Source: Palsa-965 sp044448685
GTDB lineage: Bacteria; Bacteroidota; Bacteroidia; Palsa-965
Assembly (NCBI GenBank): GCA_044448685.1
Contig: JBIOHC010000002.1
Span: 62,001-126,000, forward strand
Length of the DNA: 64,000 nt
Direction: 5' to 3'
Below the pieces are notes generated by a model, which worked only from the letters and a program-made list of their open reading frames with translations, was not told the origin of the DNA and did no database searches. This document shows positions 57,958 through 64,000 of this stretch, piece after piece. The position numbers were made by a program, and so were the translations under genes. Positions within the stretch are counted from its first letter, which is position 1. Every line of letters begins with the position of its first letter.

Positions 57958-59062
57958 GCTTCAAAAGTTTCTTACTATTTTCTGTATTGGAAAAATCAGG
58001 AAGCAAGACCCTTTTCCTCTCCTCAATTTCAGCAGGCAGGAAAGGGAGAGCGAACAGACGTTCTATTTCACTACGCATGCCGGAAGGTGTATCACAAACA
58101 GAACATAGTGTTTCCAGTCCGGTGTGCTGAACCATAGGCGTATTGACCACACAATGTCTTCCTGAATACAAAGCAGCAAGGAGCTTTAGCTTTATTCCCG
58201 TAGCCTGAAAAGTAGGCAGAACATTGATCTGAGCCTCCTGAATGAGCTCATGAATTTCCTGAGTCGGGATATTATCCCTGAGCTGTATCGATACCTGCTG
58301 AGCCACTGCACTGCGTAATGCAGCAGAAGGGTTTTTACCTGCAATAATCAGCGGAACGGTACAGCCCTTAAAAACTTTCTCCACCAGATAAAGGGCTGCT
58401 TCATTATTTTCTCCTACTTCCAGATTACCATGATAAAGTGCAAAAGAGCCATTACCCTCCCTGCTCTTAACCTGATCCTCTGCATGAAATGCAGAAACAC
58501 AGGTGACACGCGCGTAGCGGCTTTTCAGTTCCGCTTCATCCTGTTTGGAAATAGCCAGTATGGTATCCGCTTCTGACAGGATATTCTCAAATCCTCTGAG
58601 CTTGTCAGATTCCTTCTGAAAATAAATTCTTCTGAACAGCTTTTTCTCCACCAGTGCGAGGTTGGAATAATAGGTATGCTCTATATTATGGGTGCGAACC
58701 AGTTTCTTCCTCCCTTTTAACCTGTGATCCGTGAGGTGAAAGCAGCTGTGCAGTCCTTCAAAGAGAATAGGGTAATTATCCTGCATAAGCCTTTGAACAA
58801 GCAGCTCGGACTGACGGGTGATGACAATATAAGGCAGTTTGCTCAGCAGGTGTCGTTTGTTCATCTGTCTGTGATAATAGTATACATTTTCACACAATGC
58901 TTCCAGCTCAGGACGGGGAATACGCCCATACTCGAAACAATGCAGATGAACTTTAACCCCTGCTTCTGAAAGCCCTTTGATTTTGAAATAAACATCAATA
59001 ACCCCGCCGTAATCGGGTGGGTAAGGAACATCGAAAGAAATGATATGGATATGACCGGACAA
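57950..59062 (-). CDS. Glycosyltransferase, GT-B fold
   Basis: The 370-residue protein is a GT4-like glycosyltransferase: the N-terminal domain starts HIISFDVPYPPDYGGVIDVY (about 5-24) with an acceptor-type Gly-Gly, and the C-terminal half has the donor-side motif FALYHGNLEVGENNEAALYL and GIKLKLLAALYSGRHCVVNT (residues about 290-309), the E-x7-E-like region replaced by GIKLKLL. It is soluble. The acceptor sugar is unknown. It is transcribed after the other glycosyltransferase (56-base gap) and is convergent with ftsE, overlapping it by 8 bases. Confidence 0.85.
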   Translation of the reverse strand: MSGHIHIISFDVPYPPDYGGVIDVYFKIKGLSEAGVKVHLHCFEYGRIPRPELEALCENVYYYHRQMNKRHLLSKLPYIVITRQSELLVQRLMQDNYPILFEGLHSCFHLTDHRLKGRKKLVRTHNIEHTYYSNLALVEKKLFRRIYFQKESDKLRGFENILSEADTILAISKQDEAELKSRYARVTCVSAFHAEDQVKSREGNGSFALYHGNLEVGENNEAALYLVEKVFKGCTVPLIIAGKNPSAALRSAVAQQVSIQLRDNIPTQEIHELIQEAQINVLPTFQATGIKLKLLAALYSGRHCVVNTPMVQHTGLETLCSVCDTPSGMRSEIERLFALPFLPAEIEERKRVLLPDFSNTENSKKLLKLI

Positions 59063-59118
59063 GGCAGAATGCTTCAGGCGGCTAAGATAATAATTTTGCA
59101 GTCCGTAATCCTATCTTC

Positions 59119-60243
59119 TTACACGAGCCTGGCATATACTTCTCTCAGCACTGATTCTTCCGATTCCCAGCAAAGCTCTTCAGCAGCTTTGAGGCAGTTT
59201 GCTTTCCAGGCCTGGAGCCTGGTTTCATTATTCAGACATTCATTCAGCAGTGCTCCCATCCCGGAAGGATCCATGACAGTAGTGATACAACCCACCTGAT
59301 AGTGTTCCACAATTTTTCTGACTTCTACCAGATCAGAAGCAAATACAGGTACCCCTGCTTGTATATAGTCAAAGAGTTTATTGGGCAGACTATAGCGGTA
59401 GTTGATATTCGTATCCTTGTCCAGTGTCAGCCCGATATCGGCCGTTAAAGTATAAGCCTTTAATTCCTGAAAGGGTAATCTTCCGATAAAATGCACCTTC
59501 TCTTTCAGTCCGTGTTTAGCGGTCAGCCTGTGTAAAGCAGGGATCACATCTCCGCTTCCAATGATCACTAATAACGCATTGTCAATATATTGCATGGCAA
59601 GTACAGCTTCCTCAGCCCCCCTGTCGATATTTATTCCGGCGCCTTGTAACAGAATAATCTTCCTGTCTTCCGGCAAGCCAAGCTCCTGACGTGTTTTGAT
59701 CGTTGTCTCCAAGCCGGAAAAATGACGCCTGGGCAGGTTGCGCAAAACATGGAGATTCACTCCGTATTCCTGTTTATAAATACCGGCTATTGAATCATTC
59801 ACCGTGAAAACATACTTCATTTTTGGAAACAGAAAGCGTTCCAGCTTCTTCCAGATTTTCTTTTTGAGGACGCTATGCTGAAGCTCCGGAACTTCACAAA
59901 AGAGTTCGTGCGTGTCATAAACCAGCGGTATGTTTTTGATTTTTGAAACCAGGTAATTGGGCAGGAGTGTATCCAGATCATTTGAAACCAGTACATCAGC
60001 TTTCTTCATCAGAAGCAGAGAAAAAAGGCGCAGCTGGAAAAAAAAATAAAAGAGGGGACCTTTCTCGAAAACGAGCCGCATACGCTGTGTTCTGTACCGT
60101 CTCGGATCAAGAGGTAAGCTCGCTCGTTGCCGTCTGCCAATGAGGACGACCTTAAACCCCATGTCATGCAAACTCGTGCAGACTTTGTGAACCCGCTGAT
60201 CGGTCGACAAATCATTGATGACAGATACGATCGCTTTCTTCAT
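59119..60243 (-). CDS. Glycosyltransferase family 4-like
   Basis: I take ATG 60243 (MKKAIVSVINDLSTDQRVHK, 374 residues); a frame from 60309 adds 22 residues but reads across the divergent promoter. The N-terminal domain has a typical GT-B start, DLSTDQRVHKVCTSLHDMGF, and VLVSNDLDTLLPNYLVSKIK. The C-terminal domain has KIILLQGAGINIDRGAEEAV, EKVHFIGRLPFQELKAYTLT and a nucleotide-binding NYRYSLPNKLFDYIQAGVPV. Substrate and product are unknown, but pairing with the next gene suggests a small surface-polysaccharide or glycolipid step. It is head-to-head with murB. Confidence 0.87.
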   Translation of the reverse strand: MKKAIVSVINDLSTDQRVHKVCTSLHDMGFKVVLIGRRQRASLPLDPRRYRTQRMRLVFEKGPLFYFFFQLRLFSLLLMKKADVLVSNDLDTLLPNYLVSKIKNIPLVYDTHELFCEVPELQHSVLKKKIWKKLERFLFPKMKYVFTVNDSIAGIYKQEYGVNLHVLRNLPRRHFSGLETTIKTRQELGLPEDRKIILLQGAGINIDRGAEEAVLAMQYIDNALLVIIGSGDVIPALHRLTAKHGLKEKVHFIGRLPFQELKAYTLTADIGLTLDKDTNINYRYSLPNKLFDYIQAGVPVFASDLVEVRKIVEHYQVGCITTVMDPSGMGALLNECLNNETRLQAWKANCLKAAEELCWESEESVLREVYARLV

Positions 60244-60261
60244 ATAACCTGAAAATCCGCT

Positions 60262-60269
60262 CAAATATA
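60262..60269 (-). promoter_or_regulatory. -10 box of the glycosyltransferase pair
   Basis: TATATTTG on the minus strand, exact TAnnTTTG, 18 bases before the ATG at 60243. It lies within the divergent region shared with murB. Confidence 0.5.
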
Positions 60270-60288
60270 CACAGGATATGAATAAACA

Positions 60289-60316
60289 CCTGTGAATAAA
60301 TACCGTCATTCACAGG
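60289..60316. promoter_or_regulatory. Inverted repeat in the murB/glycosyltransferase divergent promoter
   Basis: CCTGTGAAT (60289-60297) and ATTCACAGG (60308-60316) are perfect 9-base inverted copies with a 10-base spacer. They sit between two opposed -10 boxes (60262-60269 and 60338-60345), the right place for an operator controlling both directions, though a simple RNA hairpin is also possible. Confidence 0.5.
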
Positions 60317-60337
60317 AGGTCATCGGATATTCCTTTT

Positions 60338-60345
60338 TACTTTTG
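60338..60345 (+). promoter_or_regulatory. -10 box of murB, near-leaderless
   Basis: TACTTTTG, exact TAnnTTTG, ends 5 bases before the murB ATG (AAGGT spacer). Like prfA and tatA this implies a transcript starting at or beside the start codon. Confidence 0.55.
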
Positions 60346-60350
60346 AAGGT

Positions 60351-61373
60351 ATGGATATCCTTAAGAATCATTCTTTGCGTTCCCTGAACACATTTGGTAT
60401 AGATTCAACCGCTCTGTATTTCACTGAAGTTTCGGATTTGCAAGAAATTAGGGAAGCATTGACCTGGTCGGCAGGCAAAAGAATTTCCAACCTCATCCTC
60501 GGAGGAGGGAGTAATCTGTTGTTTAAAACCGAGACGCTTAACTATCTTGTCATAAAAAATAATCTCACAGGTATTACCAGGATCAGGGAAGATGCGGATC
60601 ATGTATTCCTGAAAGCCGGGGCCGGAGAGAACTGGCATAAACTTGTACAATATTGTGTAGGACTTAATTACGGTGGTATTGAAAATCTGTCTCTCATTCC
60701 CGGAAATGTAGGTGCTGGACCTATGCAAAACATAGGTGCTTACGGAGTTGAGCTCAAAGATGTCTTTCACGAACTGGAAGCCATGAACCTTGCAGATGGA
60801 ACAATAGAAATATTTGATAACGGGCGTTGCCGCTTCGGGTATAGGGAAAGTATTTTCAAACAGGAAGCAAAGAACCTGTTTGTCATCACTTCTGTGACCT
60901 TACGCTTAAACAAAAAACCTGTTTTCAATACCCAGTATGGAGTTATCAGGCAGGAGCTGGATAAAATGGGGGTTCATGAACTTTCTGTTGCTGCCATCAG
61001 TGAAGCGGTGAGTTCCATACGCCGCAGCAAGCTGCCTGATCCGGCCAAAATTGGCAATGCAGGCAGTTTCTTTAAAAATCCTGAAATAGAGGCATCCCGC
61101 TATCACAAACTTAAAGAGTCTTTTCCTGATTTGATCGCATATCCCCTCGAAAACGGGAACTTCAAACTGGCAGCCGGATGGCTCATCGAATCCTGCGGAT
61201 GGAAAGGAAAATCATTTGGGCATGCCGGTGTCCATGCCATGCAGGCCCTTGTACTGGTCAGTGATGGAAAAGCATCAGGAGCCGAAATATATGAGCTGTC
61301 AACCCGTATCCTCACTTCTGTTGAAGAGAAGTTTGGCGTGAGTCTGGAACGGGAAGTGAATATAATAGTATAA
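60351..61373 (+). CDS. murB: UDP-N-acetylenolpyruvoylglucosamine reductase
   Basis: The 340-residue FAD enzyme makes UDP-N-acetylmuramic acid for peptidoglycan. It has the FAD-binding LILGGGSNLLF (about 47-57), GIENLSLIPGNVGAGPMQNI (about 109-128), FGYRESIFK and the active-site Ser region GNAGSFFKNPEI. The C-terminal domain with AGWLIESCGWKGKSFGHAGV is typical of type I MurB (E. coli-like, about 340 residues). It has its own -10 box and runs divergently from the glycosyltransferase pair, convergently with aroA (10 bases between stops). Confidence 0.97.
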   Translation: MDILKNHSLRSLNTFGIDSTALYFTEVSDLQEIREALTWSAGKRISNLILGGGSNLLFKTETLNYLVIKNNLTGITRIREDADHVFLKAGAGENWHKLVQYCVGLNYGGIENLSLIPGNVGAGPMQNIGAYGVELKDVFHELEAMNLADGTIEIFDNGRCRFGYRESIFKQEAKNLFVITSVTLRLNKKPVFNTQYGVIRQELDKMGVHELSVAAISEAVSSIRRSKLPDPAKIGNAGSFFKNPEIEASRYHKLKESFPDLIAYPLENGNFKLAAGWLIESCGWKGKSFGHAGVHAMQALVLVSDGKASGAEIYELSTRILTSVEEKFGVSLEREVNIIV

Positions 61374-61383
61374 GGAGGAGGAA

Positions 61384-62646
61384 TCAGGCTAATTCTTCAA
61401 TAGTAAACCCCATAGATTTCAAGTCATTCCAAAATCCGGGATAGGATTTTCTTACTACTTCCGGCTGCTCAATTTCTATTTGTTCATTGACCAGTGCAAG
61501 CGGTGCAAACGACATTGCCATACGGTGATCCTCATAGGTCCTTACAACACCACCGAGTGATTTATAAGCTCCGGCCGGTTTGATTTCCAAAACAGCATCA
61601 CCGGAAATTTTCACTTCACAATCCATTTTATGGAGTTCATTGTGCAATGCTTGCAAACGGTTGGTTTCTTTATGAGTCAGTGTGCTGAGTCCGTTGAACA
61701 AGGAAGGAATTCCAAGTGCTGCCACCACCACGGCGAGTGTCTGGGCGATATCCGGGCAATCTGAAAAATCATATGCAAAATTCTCTGCATTCACTTTATA
61801 CTTGGTAAGCCTTACACCTTCACTGATAAATTCGGTATGCACACCAAAAAATTCAAACAAGCGGGCCACCACAGAATCGCCTTGCAGACTTTGTTCCCTT
61901 AACCCAAGAATGGTAAGATCCGCTTCTTTAGAAAGTGCCGCCATTGCATACCAGTATGATGCTGCACTCCAGTCGCCTTCCACTTCATATTCCGTGCTTT
62001 CTGATTCTTTCATTGAATATTTCTGAGCACTGACAGAAATACTATTCTGCTGATACTGTCCGTATACCCCAAAATGTTCCATCATTTTCAGGGTCATATT
62101 CAGATAAGGATGTGAAACAGGTTTATTTCCTTCAAAACGTATCGTTAATCCATGCTGTACCATCGGTGCAATAAGAAGCAGAGCCGTTACAAACTGACTG
62201 CTCACAGAAGGATCCACAACAGCTTCATTACCCATCAGAGCAGAGCCCTGTATACGGAGAGGAGGATATCCCTGTTCACCTGTATACTCAATTTTAGCTC
62301 CCAACTGACGGAGTGCATCCACCAATGGCCCTATTGGTCTTTTCTTCATACGCTCAGAACCGGTGAGGATACGGACTCCGGGAATGCATGAAAAATAAGC
62401 AGTCAGGAATCGTATGGTGGTACCAGCAGGGCCTACATCATAACTATCCTGAGGAGCTACGATATCCTGTTCTATAATACGTTGAAGAGTCTGGGTATCC
62501 TCAGCCAGTGCAAGATTTCCAACCTGAAAATCTTCTTCACAAATTGCCTGAATAATAAGGGCCCGGTTACTTTCGCTTTTTGAAGCGGTTAAACGGATGG
62601 TACCTTGAAGATTTTTTGTCGGATGCGAAATCCTATACCGGGGCAT
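61384..62646 (-). CDS. aroA: 3-phosphoshikimate 1-carboxyvinyltransferase (EPSP synthase)
   Basis: The 420-residue enzyme joins shikimate-3-phosphate and PEP in aromatic amino-acid synthesis. It shows LTASKSESNRALIIQAI (about 18-34, the S3P/PEP lysine-serine region), VGPAGTTIRFLTAYFS, a SSQFVTALLLIAPM-containing segment and the C-terminal VVRTYEDHRMAMSFAPLAL. LTASKSESNR (rather than the P-S-K-S-x-T form) is seen in Bacteroidota EPSP synthases. It is convergent with murB and divergent from the DUF349 gene; its upstream TACCTTAG is one mismatch from a -10 box. Confidence 0.95.
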   Translation of the reverse strand: MPRYRISHPTKNLQGTIRLTASKSESNRALIIQAICEEDFQVGNLALAEDTQTLQRIIEQDIVAPQDSYDVGPAGTTIRFLTAYFSCIPGVRILTGSERMKKRPIGPLVDALRQLGAKIEYTGEQGYPPLRIQGSALMGNEAVVDPSVSSQFVTALLLIAPMVQHGLTIRFEGNKPVSHPYLNMTLKMMEHFGVYGQYQQNSISVSAQKYSMKESESTEYEVEGDWSAASYWYAMAALSKEADLTILGLREQSLQGDSVVARLFEFFGVHTEFISEGVRLTKYKVNAENFAYDFSDCPDIAQTLAVVVAALGIPSLFNGLSTLTHKETNRLQALHNELHKMDCEVKISGDAVLEIKPAGAYKSLGGVVRTYEDHRMAMSFAPLALVNEQIEIEQPEVVRKSYPGFWNDLKSMGFTIEELA

Positions 62647-62796
62647 ACAGCATTGTTCTTTCGGCTAAGGTAACAAATCCCTCCTAATTCACTAAATGAT
62701 TTGCTCTGTGCTGGATTTTTGGTACTTTTATGAAGGTAAATTCACTACCCGAAAAGCAGAAATAAAGTATTCGTTCAACATCAGTCAGTAGCACCC

Positions 62797-64000
62797 ATGC
62801 AAACAACCAGAAAGAGGGAGTGGATCGAGAAGCTTGATACATTACTCAAATCGGAAGATATTACGGCAGCAGCAACCGAAGTCAGGCTTATCCGTCAGGA
62901 ATTCGAAACCCTGCTGACCCGTGAAAAAGAAACAGCCCGTCAGGAATTCCTGAGTGACGGAGGATTCTCCAAAGAGTTTGAATTTCACAAGGATGCCGAA
63001 GACAAGGAATTGGAAGAAAAGCTTGCTTCCTTTCAGGAGCTTAAGAAAGCACATGAAAAAAAGATAGTAGCCGAACAACTCCGCCATCTGGAACTTAAAC
63101 GTGGCATCATTGAAAAAGTAAAAGCCCTGGGCGATATTCAGACACAACCCGGACGGGCGCTTAAGACCCTCAAAGACCTTCAGGCCCAATGGAAAGATGC
63201 AGGGCCCGTTTCCTCCCATGTTTATAAAGACTTGCAAAACGAATACAGCAAAGCCGTTGAATCTTTTTATTACAGCCTTGACATATATAAGGTTCTGCAG
63301 GATCATGATTTCAAGAAAAATCTGGAACTCAAATCAGCACTTATTGAAAAGCTTGATCAGCTGAGCAAACAAAACAGCATCAAAGAAGTTGAACGGATTA
63401 TTAAGATATACAGAAATGAATGGGATGAAGTAGGCCCTGTTCCGCATGATAAGTGGGAAGGACTCAAAACATTATGGAGAGCCGGACTTGACCTTGTATA
63501 TGCCCGGATAAAAGCGCATTATAAAAGTGTTGAAGAACAAAAGGAAAAAAATCTTGCTCATAAAAACGAACTGGTAGAAAAAACCAGGCTGTTGCTGGAA
63601 CAGCTTCCGGCTGATGAAGAAGGTTGGAAAGCGAGTACGGATACCATTCTTTCTTTTCAGAAAGAATGGAAGTCAACAGGGTTTACACGCAAAGGAAAGA
63701 ATGAGGCGGCATGGAATAGTTTCAGGGAATTATGCGATCGTTTTTTTGATGCAAAAAACCAGTATTATGCTGTACTGAAAGAAGGCCGGTCAGACCTGAA
63801 AAAACAGAAACTTGATCTGCTTACCAAAGCGGAAGAATTAAGCACCAGTACACTCTGGAAAGAAACTTCTGAAAAAATGATACGCCTCCAGGCCGACTGG
63901 AAAAAAATCCCAGGCATAGGCATTCATGAAGAATCAAGAATGTTTCATCGGTTCCGTAAAGCCTGTAATCAGTTTTTCGATGCCAAAAAGAAGCATTTCG
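62797..64000 (+). CDS. DUF349 domain protein (3' part beyond the window)
   Basis: The frame is open from ATG 62797 (MQTTRKREWIEKLDTLLKSE) to the window end, 401 codons. It consists of repeated DUF349 units, each a helical hairpin with a conserved Trp-(K)-x-(A/V/T)-G-P/F: LQAQWKDAGPVSSHVYKDL (about 125-145), YRNEWDEVGPVPHDKWEGL (about 205-225), FQKEWKSTGFTRKGKNEAAW (about 290-310), LQADWKKIPGIGIHEESRMF (about 366-386). The spacing of about 75-80 residues is regular. DUF349 proteins are coiled-coil-like, and their function is not established. It is divergent from aroA. The C-terminus is not visible. Confidence 0.9.
   Translation, partial: MQTTRKREWIEKLDTLLKSEDITAAATEVRLIRQEFETLLTREKETARQEFLSDGGFSKEFEFHKDAEDKELEEKLASFQELKKAHEKKIVAEQLRHLELKRGIIEKVKALGDIQTQPGRALKTLKDLQAQWKDAGPVSSHVYKDLQNEYSKAVESFYYSLDIYKVLQDHDFKKNLELKSALIEKLDQLSKQNSIKEVERIIKIYRNEWDEVGPVPHDKWEGLKTLWRAGLDLVYARIKAHYKSVEEQKEKNLAHKNELVEKTRLLLEQLPADEEGWKASTDTILSFQKEWKSTGFTRKGKNEAAWNSFRELCDRFFDAKNQYYAVLKEGRSDLKKQKLDLLTKAEELSTSTLWKETSEKMIRLQADWKKIPGIGIHEESRMFHRFRKACNQFFDAKKKHF

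Overview
The window looks like chromosome from a member of the Bacteroidota, most likely a free-living Chitinophagales/Sphingobacteriales/Flavobacteria-type lineage. The sequence evidence is: promoters of the form TTTG-N19-TAnnTTTG, a type III glutamine synthetase, a fused SecDF, several proteins with type IX secretion (T9SS) sorting tails, TPR/PD40/OmpA proteins with the domain order of T9SS PorE, and a TonB-dependent receptor with a carboxypeptidase-D-like front domain. No rRNA, phage, transposase or CRISPR array is visible.

Layout. 1-2475 (minus): the translation/secretion block tRNA-Thr, Tyr, Gly, Thr, tuf, tRNA-Trp, secE, nusG (nusG cut by the window edge), driven by an apparently perfect promoter. 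2550-4211 (minus): rpsU-xerC-hpf with a terminator-like hairpin touching the xerC start. 4300-5020: a frameshifted zinc-finger-like gene between inverted copies of an intergenic repeat. 5053-14250 (minus): acyl-CoA dehydrogenase, apt, a helix-hairpin-helix protein, two abutting amino-acid permeases, an RmlD-like reductase, a K+ channel, PspC and DUF2851. 14433-15345 (plus): two TonB-C-terminal-domain proteins. 15487-16025: a ParE-type toxin/antitoxin pair. 16118-21129 (minus): pyrF, desaturase, a T9SS cargo, a 17-residue repeat protein and prfA. 21206-21703: a 21-bp minisatellite. 21935-34618 (minus): a small repeat protein, two PorE-like paralogues on either side of purM, glnN, tatA and secDF. 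34826-37069 (plus): a large FG-GAP T9SS cargo.

37244-44854 (plus) is the most interesting region: eight codirectional genes encoding a Cys/His membrane protein, a Met/His-rich outer-membrane protein, an MbnP-like lipoprotein, another lipoprotein, a His/Cys-rich small protein, a TonB receptor, a beta-propeller lipoprotein with a C-x4-C-H cytochrome-like motif, and a DCC-family thiol oxidoreductase. I infer an envelope metal-handling (probably copper) system.

44855-64000: a retropepsin-like protease, mdh, a 1113-residue SprB/PKD adhesin-like protein with a gliding-type C-terminus, gyrB, a beta-barrel plus giant TPR protein pair, ftsE without ftsX, two glycosyltransferases, murB, aroA and a DUF349 protein running off the end. 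Several genes (prfA, tatA, murB) carry TAnnTTTG only 4-5 nt before the start codon, suggesting leaderless or near-leaderless mRNAs.
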